A stretch of DNA of 64,000 bases. It comes from Paludibaculum fermentans (GTDB lineage Bacteria > Acidobacteriota > Terriglobia > Bryobacterales > Bryobacteraceae). Under the pieces are notes generated by a model that searched no databases, was not told where the DNA came from, and was given only the letters and a program-made list of their open reading frames with translations. Position 1 is the first letter of the stretch. Each line of letters starts with the position of its first letter. This document shows positions 27,127-36,208 of the stretch, one piece after another. The DNA lies in the NCBI RefSeq assembly GCF_015277775.1, contig NZ_CP063849.1:1054001-1118000 (forward strand), read 5' to 3'. A program made the position numbers and the translations under genes.

Positions 27127-27199
27127 TAGGCTCTCATTCCAAAGACCCCGGCGCTGGTCCCCCAACTACACCCGGCCCTCCTAAATGGGGGCCCATCCC

Positions 27200-29428
27200 T
27201 TAACGAGGAGGCTCTCCTGAAGGGTCAATGCGCAACAGGTGGTACCCGTCCAGCGCCGTCACGTGCGTCACGCCCCATGCTTCGGGATGATTGAGCACTT
27301 CGCTCCCGCCATAGTCTTCCTCTCTCAACAAAAGCCAATCCACCCCGCTCGCCCGGATCTCCCGCATCACCACACGGCGGTACTGCAATGGCAGCGGCAC
27401 CACTCTGGATTCTTCCTGCGTGTAGACCTTCTGCCAATGCCCCGCCTGCTCGACCCATACCTCCAGGGGATGATTCTTCTGGGCTGCCCCCGCCGTGAGC
27501 TCCACGCCATCCAGATTCACCGCCTCGGGAAACTCCACCTCGACATAAAGACCGGGCTCCAGGTTCCGCCCCGATCTCCAACGAGAGGCCGCGCTGTTAT
27601 CGAAGGCGAGCGGGAGTTCCCATCGATTGGCCGCTGCGTCCAGCCGCCATCGATCATTCCTCGGCAACTCCTTCTCGCCGTCAAACAGCCTCAGTTCGTT
27701 GATCTGCCAGTCGACCGGACCGGCCCCGCTGGCCACCACTCGTATCCCTCGAACCGGCACCCTCTCAAACTTCATGCGGCGGCGCCAGGTTGGCATTCGG
27801 TCCGCAAACAGAGCGGACGCCAGCATGTCGAACGTCCTGCTCCCCAGCGCCGAGGTGTACCCATCGACAATCTCCCGGTCGTGATACGCCTGTAGACCAA
27901 AGGATGTCGAAAACACACGCGCTCCGGGTGCCACGCGCCGGTTGAGTTCCAGCCCCATCCGGTAATCCCCCAGTCGCTTCGACAGATACTCACTCTCCGG
28001 CGTCAACCTCAGCGCCGCTCTCCAATCCACCGCACCGAGTTGCCATGCGTAGCGATGCGCGTACCGCTCGACAACCCCGGGCCACGACAACACGGCATGG
28101 GCCGCCACGACCGCCAGTCCCACGCCCGGAACGGACGTACACACCCACCCCAGCAGAAGAGACAGGAACGGCAGGCAGGGGAGCAGAAAGCGTGCGCCAA
28201 TATTGGAGAAGTACGGCAGTCCGCAAGCCACGAACATCAGCAGCAACTGCCGCCCGGCGCGCCATCTCAGCCCCGCCAAGGCCAGTGGGGCTAGCAGGAA
28301 CACCGGGCCCACCAGTCCCGACAGCCTGTATCCGCGCACGGTCGCTTCCAGCGGGATCTCTGGCCAGCTCACCCCATTCATGTGAGCCAGGTTGGACTGC
28401 CATTCTCTCTCCACTGATCCATAGAAATAGGGCGAAGGGAAGAACTGATTCAGGAATGGATACACCGGGTTGCCGGTGAAGATGGCGTTCTTGGCCAACC
28501 AGGGCAGAATCATCACCCCCGCCACAGCCGTGACGACTGCCAAGTCAGGCCAGGCTCTTCGCCTATTCCGAAAGTGCGTGTGGCACACGACGCCCAGCGC
28601 ATACAGCACCACAGGCAGCGCGGTGTACTTGGTGGCACACGCAAAACCCGCCAGCATCGCGCCAATCCACAGCAGGCCTCTCTCCTGGCGCTTCACCCAG
28701 AGTTGTATCGCCGCAAAACTTCCAAAGATCGTCGCAGCCAGGGCGGCGTCAACATAGGCGGACGTCCCGTCCCTCCCCATTAACGGCGAGGCAAAGACCA
28801 GCAGCCCGCCCAGCACCCCCGCGGCGGGCCGGCCCTCCCGCTTCGCGTACGCAATCATGCCGAAAGGCAACACCAGCAGAAATAACAGATGCACTAGCGC
28901 AGCCGCGGAATGCCTTCCAAAGGCGTAGGCATACAGGAACAACATCTCCACCCCAAAAGGGAAGTTCGCATACATGTTGGTCCTGACCGCAGTGAAGCCG
29001 TGATTCTCGTAATACCGCCTGACAAAGCCCAAGTGATAAGCTGCTCCATCCGGGCTCATCTCCGGCAACAGCGCGGTGACGAAATAGTACACGCCGAATA
29101 TCAGGTACACGCAGCAGAACGCAGCGGCCCAAACCCTGGGCAAGGGTGGAGAGTCGGTCTCTGGCGGAAGCCGGGATTCTCGCACCCGGTACCGCAGCAC
29201 AATCGCACCAACGGCCAATCCGGCCAGCACCGGCCAGTAGACAACCTGCAGGCTGCAAGCCACAAAGAGCGTCAGGCTCAACAGCGCGGCGCCCACGAGA
29301 AACCCGAAGAACTTCCATTCCAACCCGGTCAGCCTGACCCGCAGTAGGATCAGTGTCAGCTCACCCAAGTTCAGGCAGACCAGCCCAGTGAGGCCTGCGC
29401 CGGTGACTACCTCCGCTAGTTCTCTCAA
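27200..29428 (-). CDS. GT-C-type membrane glycosyltransferase with C-terminal galactose-binding-like region
   Basis: This 742-residue protein has about twelve transmembrane segments in residues 1-450. The first large loop contains LLPEMSPDGAAYHLGFVRRYY, resembling the acidic loop of GT39/GT83-type polyprenol-phosphate-sugar glycosyltransferases, and ACATKYTALPVVLYALG fits their mid-region. Such enzymes transfer sugars from lipid carriers on the periplasmic face. The C-terminal roughly 200 residues are soluble, with a beta-rich stretch (GLYVEVEFPEAVNLDGVEL) like an F5/8-type carbohydrate-binding domain. The start is a TTG at 29428 that overlaps the TGA of the upstream gene, so translation is probably coupled. 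Confidence 0.7.
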   Translation of the reverse strand: MRELAEVVTGAGLTGLVCLNLGELTLILLRVRLTGLEWKFFGFLVGAALLSLTLFVACSLQVVYWPVLAGLAVGAIVLRYRVRESRLPPETDSPPLPRVWAAAFCCVYLIFGVYYFVTALLPEMSPDGAAYHLGFVRRYYENHGFTAVRTNMYANFPFGVEMLFLYAYAFGRHSAAALVHLLFLLVLPFGMIAYAKREGRPAAGVLGGLLVFASPLMGRDGTSAYVDAALAATIFGSFAAIQLWVKRQERGLLWIGAMLAGFACATKYTALPVVLYALGVVCHTHFRNRRRAWPDLAVVTAVAGVMILPWLAKNAIFTGNPVYPFLNQFFPSPYFYGSVEREWQSNLAHMNGVSWPEIPLEATVRGYRLSGLVGPVFLLAPLALAGLRWRAGRQLLLMFVACGLPYFSNIGARFLLPCLPFLSLLLGWVCTSVPGVGLAVVAAHAVLSWPGVVERYAHRYAWQLGAVDWRAALRLTPESEYLSKRLGDYRMGLELNRRVAPGARVFSTSFGLQAYHDREIVDGYTSALGSRTFDMLASALFADRMPTWRRRMKFERVPVRGIRVVASGAGPVDWQINELRLFDGEKELPRNDRWRLDAAANRWELPLAFDNSAASRWRSGRNLEPGLYVEVEFPEAVNLDGVELTAGAAQKNHPLEVWVEQAGHWQKVYTQEESRVVPLPLQYRRVVMREIRASGVDWLLLREEDYGGSEVLNHPEAWGVTHVTALDGYHLLRIDPSGEPPR

Positions 29429-30093
29429 CGCGAAGCCCGCCGAAAACCCACTGACTTCGCCAGCACACCCAACTTCATGCCATCGGTGGAAACCAACACT
29501 TTGTCGACGTCAAAGCCGGCCTTGGCCGGTTGGCGCGAAACCAAGGCCGTTCTTGGCACGGGGAATTCCAGCGTGTAGATCTTCGGCTCATCGAGTAATT
29601 TCGATCCGACAGTGACGCCATTCACTTGGAAGGTAAGTGTCTGGGGGCCCGTCTTCTTCATCACCTCGCCCACGGCAAGCACCTGCACGGCCAGCATCCA
29701 CGGGCCATCATCCTCAAGCCAGCACTGGACACGCGGCTTCTGGTTGGTCCACCGATACTCGGAATCGGAGCCGCCGGGCAGAATGTCCGAAATTGCCTTC
29801 GCAGGCGACCCGTCCGACACGAGGATTGCCATGGGTGCTTCGGTCTGGACCTCTGCCCCAACAAGCAACGCTTTCTGCTTCGGCAGTCGAAAGTCCGGAA
29901 ATCCCGCCCGCCCAATGTGTAAACAGACCGCCAATATGAGAACAAAGCTGGATATGACTGCCAGCGGCAGCGCATCCTGTCTGCTGCTACGCGTAAGCAG
30001 CGGCTGGGGGCAGGCCGCGGCATCGCTCTGTGAGAGCGGCCCATCTCGTAGTATTGAGTCACTCTTTGTAGGCAATCCGTTCCTAAGACTCAC
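29425..30093 (-). CDS. Single-pass membrane protein of unknown function
   Basis: This 222-residue protein has one transmembrane segment (about residues 42-60, LPLAVISSFVLILAVCLHI) and an exported beta-rich domain (MLAVQVLAVGEV, GPQTLTFQVNGVTVGSKLL). The domain resembles a galactose-binding-like sandwich but has no diagnostic motif. The start is a GTG at 30093. Its stop overlaps the TTG start of the GT-C-type glycosyltransferase, so the two probably form one translational unit and may act together in glycan assembly. Confidence 0.5.
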   Translation of the reverse strand: MSLRNGLPTKSDSILRDGPLSQSDAAACPQPLLTRSSRQDALPLAVISSFVLILAVCLHIGRAGFPDFRLPKQKALLVGAEVQTEAPMAILVSDGSPAKAISDILPGGSDSEYRWTNQKPRVQCWLEDDGPWMLAVQVLAVGEVMKKTGPQTLTFQVNGVTVGSKLLDEPKIYTLEFPVPRTALVSRQPAKAGFDVDKVLVSTDGMKLGVLAKSVGFRRASR

Positions 30094-30339
30094 GGGGTGC
30101 CAGGATTGCTACGCTGCCGAGCAGTAAAAGCATTTTCAGCACGACAAGCCCGGCTCATCGCGAGACCAGTCCCGTCTTGGGGGGCATTGTTTCTGCAATC
30201 CGGAAAGCGAAGTCAGGTATTTCGGCGATAGGCTGGAACGCCGTCACAGGAATTGCAGAACTTTATTTCCTTTCATTGCAACACTTCGTTTGAAGAAAAG
30301 GCGAAGCGGTCTTGACCTCTCCAGCTAACCTGGAATCGC

Positions 30340-30362
30340 GCCGGCTTTCCTGCCGGCTTTTT
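30340..30362 (+). terminator. Hairpin with T run in leader of the next gene
   Basis: GCCGGC-TTTCCT-GCCGGC is followed by TTTTTGCTTTT, which looks like a rho-independent terminator reading rightward. It lies only 24 nt before the ATG of the following gene, on the same strand. It may stop upstream transcription or act in the leader itself. Confidence 0.5.
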
Positions 30363-30385
30363 GCTTTTCTAAGGAGACATTCATC

Positions 30386-31051
30386 ATGGCTTCCGCCGCC
30401 CAGCTCACCGCCAACCAGGCCAACGCCCAACTGTCCACTGGACCCGTCACCGTCCAGGGCAAAGCCCGTTCCGCCCAGAACGCCCGCCGCCACGGCCTCA
30501 CCGCGCGCTCACCCCACATCTCAGAAGACGACTGCGCCGAATTCGCCGCCCTCGAAGCTCGCCTTCTCCGCGAGACCCACCCCAAGTCCTGCCTCGAGGA
30601 AGAGGTTTTCCACCGCATCCTCGCCCACACCTGGAACCTCCGCCGCATCGAAACCTTCGAGTCCGCCATCCTCGCCGAAACGGACCCAATCGACTTCTCC
30701 GAGACCGACGCCGCTCGCCTGAACCACTTCGCCCGCTACCGGCGCGACCTCGAGCGTTCCCTCTATCGCGCCATGAACGAACTCCGCAAACTCCAGACCG
30801 AACGCGCGACACTGCAACTCCAGGGTCCCTTTGCCATCCATGCCGTCACCGAATCCACACCAATGGCTGAGGTGACGACCCTGCTGCCGCAACTCCGCGA
30901 GGTCTTCAGCGGATCCCATACTGACCAGGTCACGGCCCGCGTCCGCTTCACCTCCGGACCGAAGGATGCGATCCAGTTCAGCAAGTCCTGGACCGCCGCG
31001 TGGCTCAAGGTCGTCAGGGCCGGCAAACCTGCCGTGGAAGCCGCGGCCTGA
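30386..31051 (+). CDS. Acidobacterial multicopy-family protein of unknown function
   Basis: This 221-residue protein begins with the motif NANAQLSTGPVTVQGKARSA and QNARRHGLTAR. From memory this motif is typical of a large family found in many copies in acidobacterial and planctomycete genomes. The rest is helical and charged (AALEARLLRETHP, HTWNLRRIETFESAILA, RDLERSLYRAMNELRKLQ), consistent with coiled-coil or helical bundles. No function is established to my knowledge. AAGGAG lies about 10 nt upstream of the ATG, right after a terminator-like hairpin. Confidence 0.7.
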   Translation: MASAAQLTANQANAQLSTGPVTVQGKARSAQNARRHGLTARSPHISEDDCAEFAALEARLLRETHPKSCLEEEVFHRILAHTWNLRRIETFESAILAETDPIDFSETDAARLNHFARYRRDLERSLYRAMNELRKLQTERATLQLQGPFAIHAVTESTPMAEVTTLLPQLREVFSGSHTDQVTARVRFTSGPKDAIQFSKSWTAAWLKVVRAGKPAVEAAA

Positions 31052-31426
31052 TTGCTCTCACCCCGTTCCACTCAGCCTGTCCATGTCCTCGCCCTTCATC
31101 GGGCGGCCAGATCCTTGATAACCTCACCGCCCAGTCTCCCTAGGGGGAGCGCTGGCCTCAGGCACCATGCCTGAAGTGTGTCCGCTCCCCTCTCTTGTCC
31201 CTCCCGTCCGCTCACTTACTGCCGGAGCCTCAGCGATGGGCTCTCCTGGCGAGCGGTGGCAAAGTCCCCTCGCAACCGCTCGACGAAACGAACCCGCTGC
31301 AAACCATCCGGCCCCTCTACACGGCACAATAGTGGATACGGTGCTCGACGCAGACATCTTCAATCCGGCCCGCCCCCGTCCGTTGGCCGCGCCCGGCGCC
31401 ACCTGCGTTCCCACTGAGAGGACTCC
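31052..31426. other. Upstream region of the aldolase-lutABC operon
   Basis: About 375 bases contain no recognisable gene. A perfect dyad, TCAGGCA-CCA-TGCCTGA, at 31158-31174 could be an operator for the downstream operon. No regulator gene is adjacent, so this remains a guess. Confidence 0.35.
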
Positions 31427-32728
31427 ATGAACCCCTACCTCCATCCCCGTGACGAAATCCTGCGCCTGATGGAGCGCATCTACCGCTACCGCATGACCAC
31501 CACCTCCGGCGGTAACCTCTCGATCCGCGAACCCAACGGCGACGTCTGGATCACCCCCGCCCGTGTCGACAAAGGAGCCCTCCGCCGCGAGGACATCGTC
31601 CTCGTCCGCGCCGACGGATCCGTCGAAGGCACCCGCAAGCCCTCTTCCGAATTGCCGCTCCATCAGGCCATCTACGCGGCCCGGCCCGACGTCCGGGGCA
31701 TTGTCCACGCCCACCCGGTCGCCCTCGTCGCCTTCAGCATGGTGCGCGCCGTCCCCGACACCCGCCTCTTCCACCAGTCCTGGCACGTCTGCGGAGCCGG
31801 CGGCTTCGCAGCCTACGAACTCCCCGGCAGCGCCGCCCTCGGCACTACCACCGCGGCCAGGTTCAAAAAGGGCTTCAACTGCGTCATCCTCGAGAACCAC
31901 GGCATCGTCACCGCCGGACCCGACCTCCAGGAAGCCTTCCGCCGCTTCGAAACCTTCGAGTTCACCGGCAAAACCATCATCAAGGCCCACCTCCTCGGCC
32001 GCCCGGTTCACTACCTCACCGACGCTGAGCTTGCCCTCGCCCATCAGCGCGAGCCGCTCCCGGAACCCACCCTCCCGGCCACCGAAGCCGCCCTGCCCAC
32101 CAGCGAAGAGAAGGAAGTCCGCCACCGCCTCTGCGAATTCGTCCGGCGCGCCTACCGCCAGCGCCTCTTCATCAGTACCCAGGGCAGCTACTCCGCCCGC
32201 GTGGACCCATCGTCTTTCCTCATCACGCCCTACCAGATCGATCGCGGAGTCATCCAGCCCGAAGACCTCGTTCTCGTCCGCGACGGCCAGGTCCCCGCCG
32301 GCTCCGAACCCAGCCGCGCCGCCGCCGCCCACCACGCCATCTATCAGGCTCACCCGCACATCGGCTCCATCATCAACGCTTATCCCGTCAACGCCACTGC
32401 CTTCAGCGTCACCGGAGCCATGGTCGACACCCGCACCATCCCCGAAAGCTATGTCGTCGTCCGCCGCCCCGCCATGGCGCCCTATGGCCTCCAGTTCGAC
32501 GACCCCAAGGCGCTCGCCGCCATGCTCTCCCCCATGCAGCCCACCGTCATCCTCGAGAACGACGGTGTCCTCGTCACCGGCTCCGACGTCCTCGAAGTCT
32601 TCGACCGCCTCGAAGTCATCGAGTCCACCGCCGAGGCCTTCATCAACTCGCGGGCCGTCGGCGAGCTCTCGCCCATGTCCGATGAAGTCATCCGCGAACT
32701 CGACCGTGTCTTCCTTGGGATTAAATAG
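31427..32728 (+). CDS. Double-domain class II aldolase/adducin protein
   Basis: This 433-residue protein consists of two tandem class II aldolase domains. The first (about 1-215) keeps the zinc ligands: His94 and His96 in VHAHP and His158 in LENHGIV, plus the TTTSGGNLSIRE phosphate-binding segment. The second (about 225-433) has lost them, reading INAYPV and LENDGV. Family members cleave fuculose- or rhamnulose-1-phosphate to dihydroxyacetone phosphate and L-lactaldehyde. The ATG has GAGAGGA upstream. It is followed after 4 nt by lutA, so it probably feeds a lactate-oxidation route. The normal single-domain length is about 210-270 residues. Confidence 0.85.
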   Translation: MNPYLHPRDEILRLMERIYRYRMTTTSGGNLSIREPNGDVWITPARVDKGALRREDIVLVRADGSVEGTRKPSSELPLHQAIYAARPDVRGIVHAHPVALVAFSMVRAVPDTRLFHQSWHVCGAGGFAAYELPGSAALGTTTAARFKKGFNCVILENHGIVTAGPDLQEAFRRFETFEFTGKTIIKAHLLGRPVHYLTDAELALAHQREPLPEPTLPATEAALPTSEEKEVRHRLCEFVRRAYRQRLFISTQGSYSARVDPSSFLITPYQIDRGVIQPEDLVLVRDGQVPAGSEPSRAAAAHHAIYQAHPHIGSIINAYPVNATAFSVTGAMVDTRTIPESYVVVRRPAMAPYGLQFDDPKALAAMLSPMQPTVILENDGVLVTGSDVLEVFDRLEVIESTAEAFINSRAVGELSPMSDEVIRELDRVFLGIK

Positions 32729-32732
32729 GATC

Positions 32733-33482
32733 ATGCCGAAAGTTGGGCTCTTCATACCGTGCTATGTGGATCAGCTCTATCCACAAGTCGGTCTTTCTAC
32801 CCTCCGCGTCCTGCGAGGCCTCGGCCTCGACATCGAGTTCCCTGAGGAACAAACCTGCTGCGGCCAGCCCATGGCCAACTCCGGTTGCGGCGAGGACGCC
32901 CGCCCGCTGGCCGAGAAGTTCCTGCGCATCTTCGCCCGCTACGACCACGTCGTGGCCCCCTCCGGCAGTTGCGTCTCCATGGTCCGCAACCACTATGAAC
33001 AGTGGCTCGCCGGCAAACCCGGCTTCGAGCACCTGCGCGACAACACCTTCGAGCTCTGTGAGTACCTCGTCGACGTTGCCAAGGTCACCAGGGTGGACGG
33101 CGACTTCGCGCGCAAGGTCGGCCTCCACATGAGCTGCCACGGCCTCCGCGAGCTCCGCATGGCCAGCTCTTCCGAACGCATGGTTGCGCCCTTCAACAAG
33201 GTCAAAGTCCTCCTCGAGCAACTCCGCGGCATCCAGCTCGTTGACCTCAAACGTCCCGACGAATGCTGCGGCTTCGGCGGCACCTTCGCTGTCGCTGAAG
33301 AGGCCGTCTCCTGCCTCATGGGGCAAGACCGCATCCGCGACCACGAGCAGGCCGGAGCCGAGGTCATCGCCGGCTTCGACATGTCCTGCCTCATGCACCT
33401 CGAAGGGCTCCTCACCCGCGACAAAAAGCCCATGCAGGTCCTCCACGTCGCCCAGATCCTCGAACATGCGAGGCTGTCATGA
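32733..33482 (+). CDS. lutA: L-lactate utilization protein A, (Fe-S) oxidoreductase
   Basis: This 249-residue protein has two cysteine-rich CCG domains (TCCGQPMANSGCGEDA near residue 42 and DECCGFGGTFAVAE near residue 172), with further cysteines in GSCVSM and SCHGLREL. This matches LutA/YkgE, a subunit of the LutABC complex that oxidises L-lactate to pyruvate. The domains bind iron-sulfur clusters. The gene begins 4 nt after the aldolase stop and its stop overlaps the start of lutB (ATGA), indicating an operon. Confidence 0.9.
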   Translation: MPKVGLFIPCYVDQLYPQVGLSTLRVLRGLGLDIEFPEEQTCCGQPMANSGCGEDARPLAEKFLRIFARYDHVVAPSGSCVSMVRNHYEQWLAGKPGFEHLRDNTFELCEYLVDVAKVTRVDGDFARKVGLHMSCHGLRELRMASSSERMVAPFNKVKVLLEQLRGIQLVDLKRPDECCGFGGTFAVAEEAVSCLMGQDRIRDHEQAGAEVIAGFDMSCLMHLEGLLTRDKKPMQVLHVAQILEHARLS

Positions 33483-34843
33483 AAGGCCACGCTGAGAGCG
33501 CCGCACCCTTCGTAGCCAACGAGCCCCGCGCCCACTGGCACGACGAGTCCCTCTGGTTTGTCCGCGTCAAACGCGACCGTCAGGCCGCCACCGTCCCCGA
33601 GTGGGAAGACCTGCGCTCCACCGCCTCCGCCATCAAGGCACACACTCTCTCCCGCCTGGCCGACTACCTGGAGGAGTTTGAGCGCAACGCCACCGCCAAC
33701 GGCATCCACGTCCACTGGGCCCGCGATGGAGCCGAGCACAACGCCATCGTCCTCAAGATCCTCAACGACCACGGCGTCAAGCGCCTCGTGAAGTCGAAGT
33801 CGATGCTCACCGAGGAGTGCCACCTCAACCCTTACCTCGAAGCCCACGGCATCGAAGTCACCGACACGGACCTCGGCGAACGCATCGTCCAGATGCGCAA
33901 GGAACCGCCCAGCCACATCGTCCTGCCCGCCATCCACCTCAAGAAAGAAGACATCGGCGAGCTCTTCCACATCCAGCTCGGCACGGAGAAGGGCGCGTCC
34001 GATCCCAAGTACCTCACCGAAGCCGCCCGCGGCCACCTGCGTGAACGCTTCCTCGGAGCCCAGGCCGGCCTCACCGGAGTCAACTTCGCCATCGCCTCCA
34101 CCGGCGGGGTCGTCGTCTGCACCAACGAGGGCAACGCCGATATGGGCACCAGCCTGCCGCCCATTCACATCGCCTCCATGGGGGTGGAGAAGATCGTCCC
34201 TCGTCCGCGGGACCTCGCCATCTTCCTGCGCCTCCTCGCCCGCAGCGCCACCGGCCAACCCGTCACCACCTACACCTCCCACTTCCACGGCCCGCTGCCC
34301 GGCGGCGAAATGCACGTCGTCATCGTCGACAACGGCCGGGCTCGCATCCTGGGCGAAGAGGCCTTCCGGCGCTCCCTCAGTTGCATCCGCTGCGGCGCCT
34401 GCATGAACACCTGCCCGGTCTACCGCCGCTCCGGAGGCTACAGCTACGGCTACACGGTGCCCGGCCCCATAGGCTCAATCCTGGGACCCCAACGGGATCC
34501 AGCCGCCTACGGCTCGCTGCCCTTTGCCTCCAGCCTCTGCGGCTCCTGTACCGACGTCTGCCCCGTCAAGATCGACCTCCATCACGAGCTGCTGGCCTTC
34601 CGCCAGGAATTGGCGAAGAAGGGGTACCTGCCCTGGCAGAAGCGCTTCTCGATGTGGGTCATGGGCCAGGTACTCGCCCGGAAGTGGGCCTTCCTCCTGG
34701 GCGGCCGCCTGATGCGAACCCTCATGCCCCTGTTGCCGAGAGCCCTGGTCTACGGCCCCTGGAACCCCTGGGGCAAGCAGCGCGAACTCCCCCCGATGCC
34801 CAGGGAATCCTTCCGCGATCTCCTGAAGAAGGAGCCCAGGTAA
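33479..34843 (+). CDS. lutB: L-lactate utilization protein B, iron-sulfur subunit
   Basis: This 454-residue protein matches LutB/YkgF. The N-terminal LUD domain contains IASTGGVVVCTNEGNADM. It carries two 4Fe-4S ferredoxin-like motifs, CIRCGACMNTCP (Cys302, 305, 308, 312) and CGSCTDVCP (Cys354, 357, 361), and a C-terminal stretch with PWNPWGKQRELPPMP. LutB passes electrons within the lactate dehydrogenase complex. The ATG overlaps the lutA stop by 4 nt, and its TAA overlaps the lutC start. Confidence 0.92.
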   Translation: MKGHAESAAPFVANEPRAHWHDESLWFVRVKRDRQAATVPEWEDLRSTASAIKAHTLSRLADYLEEFERNATANGIHVHWARDGAEHNAIVLKILNDHGVKRLVKSKSMLTEECHLNPYLEAHGIEVTDTDLGERIVQMRKEPPSHIVLPAIHLKKEDIGELFHIQLGTEKGASDPKYLTEAARGHLRERFLGAQAGLTGVNFAIASTGGVVVCTNEGNADMGTSLPPIHIASMGVEKIVPRPRDLAIFLRLLARSATGQPVTTYTSHFHGPLPGGEMHVVIVDNGRARILGEEAFRRSLSCIRCGACMNTCPVYRRSGGYSYGYTVPGPIGSILGPQRDPAAYGSLPFASSLCGSCTDVCPVKIDLHHELLAFRQELAKKGYLPWQKRFSMWVMGQVLARKWAFLLGGRLMRTLMPLLPRALVYGPWNPWGKQRELPPMPRESFRDLLKKEPR

Positions 34844-35439
34844 TGGCCACGCCAACCACCAGCCGCGACACCATTCTGAAAGCCATGCGGGCCAATGCCC
34901 CCCAGCTCCGCCCCCTGCCGGACCCGCCCCAGGCCATCGTCTACCCGAACCCGCTGGAGCACTTCGCCGCCACCCTGGCCGGGGTAGGAGGCCGCTTCCT
35001 AAAAGCCACGGACGAAGCCGATCTCCAGCTCCAACTCGGCAGCCTGGAAGTCTTCCAGAGGGCTACACGGATCGCCTCCACGGTACCGTCCCTCCCGGGT
35101 AACGTCGATCTGGAAGCCCTGAAGAACCCCCACGAACTGGAAGGTATCGACCTGGCCATCCTGCCCGGAGACTTCGCGGTAGCCGAAAACGGAGCCGTCT
35201 GGGTCCCCGGGACGAACCTGGGTCCGCAACGGGCGATCTTCGTGATCGCCCAACACTTGGTCCTGGTCATCCAGGCGAGCACGGTAGTCCACAACATGCA
35301 GCAGGCCTACGAGAACCTGAACCTGCAGCGCCCCGGCTTCGGAGTCTTCATCTCCGGCCCCTCGAAGACCGCCGACATCGAGCAATCCCTCGTAATCGGA
35401 GCCCATGGCGCCCGGAGCTGCACCGTCATCGCGCTCTAG
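34843..35439 (+). CDS. lutC: L-lactate utilization protein C (LUD domain)
   Basis: This 198-residue protein has the LUD-domain core seen in LutC/YkgG: LAILPGDFAVAENGAVWVPG, then QHLVLVIQASTVVHNMQQAY and VFISGPSKTADIEQSLVIGAHGAR, the last being the characteristic C-terminal motif. It completes the LutABC complex. The ATG overlaps the lutB TAA (TAATG) and AAGGAG lies upstream. The operon has no obvious lactate permease or GntR-type regulator in the window. Confidence 0.92.
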   Translation: MATPTTSRDTILKAMRANAPQLRPLPDPPQAIVYPNPLEHFAATLAGVGGRFLKATDEADLQLQLGSLEVFQRATRIASTVPSLPGNVDLEALKNPHELEGIDLAILPGDFAVAENGAVWVPGTNLGPQRAIFVIAQHLVLVIQASTVVHNMQQAYENLNLQRPGFGVFISGPSKTADIEQSLVIGAHGARSCTVIAL

Positions 35440-35575
35440 GGGACCAGTGCCAACAGAGCCATGAGCGTCACCGAGCGGATAGCCAACCGCAATTCCGCAG
35501 CCCTTTCCGCTCAAACCCTGGCTCCTATCCAACATCCATTCGCATTACCCGCCCGTACGTAAGAGAATAGAATCC

Positions 35576-36157
35576 ATGAGGTGGTTTCTCTTTTTGGTCG
35601 CGCTGGCCTCGGCTTCAGCCCAGCGCAAGCCTGAGCCCGGTTGCCAGTGGGTCCAGTGGGAAAGCGAAGACCTGGGCCTGCGGATGTCCGTGCAGAAGTG
35701 CGAAGGCCGGGCAGCCCGCGAGTTCAAGGTCCTCAACAACAAGATCCGGATGGTCAACCCAGGCCAGGAAGCCGCCATGGGCAACGCCGTCATCGAGGTC
35801 TGGGAGAAGCCCCCGCGCCAGAGCGTCCAGGAAGCCATCAACCGCCGCTTCTATCCCAAGATGACCTCGCGCCAGCAGATGGGCTGTGTCGTCACCGATG
35901 CGGGCGAGAAGTTCCCCCTGGGCGACCCCAACAAGCAGGTCTTCCAGATCACGCCCAACGCCCTCTACAAGAGCGAGGCCGACAAGATCCGCGAATCGGA
36001 ACCCGGCGCCGAGGTCTGCGGCCTTTACGGCGAACTCGACCAGAAGCAGTACTTCGAATACCATCCCACGGAGTCCAAGATCCGGTATCTCTTCATCCGG
36101 CTGGGCCTCGATACACCCATGTTCGACGAGCGCTCCATCGAACTTGCCGCCAAGTGA
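35576..36157 (+). CDS. Secreted protein of unknown function
   Basis: This 193-residue protein starts with a short signal peptide (MRWFLFLVALASASAQ). The mature part has four or more cysteines (CQW, QKCEG, GCVVT, EVCGLYG) and no recognisable domain. It stands alone between the lutABC operon and the GH28-like gene, both on the same strand. Confidence 0.65.
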   Translation: MRWFLFLVALASASAQRKPEPGCQWVQWESEDLGLRMSVQKCEGRAAREFKVLNNKIRMVNPGQEAAMGNAVIEVWEKPPRQSVQEAINRRFYPKMTSRQQMGCVVTDAGEKFPLGDPNKQVFQITPNALYKSEADKIRESEPGAEVCGLYGELDQKQYFEYHPTESKIRYLFIRLGLDTPMFDERSIELAAK

Positions 36158-36208
36158 GGCCGCACTCAGGTCAGGCAGGTGGTAGAATCCTGCACGAGTG
36201 AGAAGTTA

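Noticed and set aside
31124-32755. 543-codon minus-strand open frame opposite the aldolase gene
   Set aside because: Asp/Gly/Val-rich antisense of a well-supported aldolase gene; no signal or domain.
31563-33482. Single 639-codon plus-strand frame spanning aldolase and lutA
   Set aside because: Only its last 249 codons (lutA, from 32733) look coding; the first part is a Pro/Ser/Arg-rich shadow of the aldolase frame.
33833-34315. Minus-strand frames opposite lutB
   Set aside because: Antisense composition only; lutB has intact iron-sulfur motifs on the plus strand.
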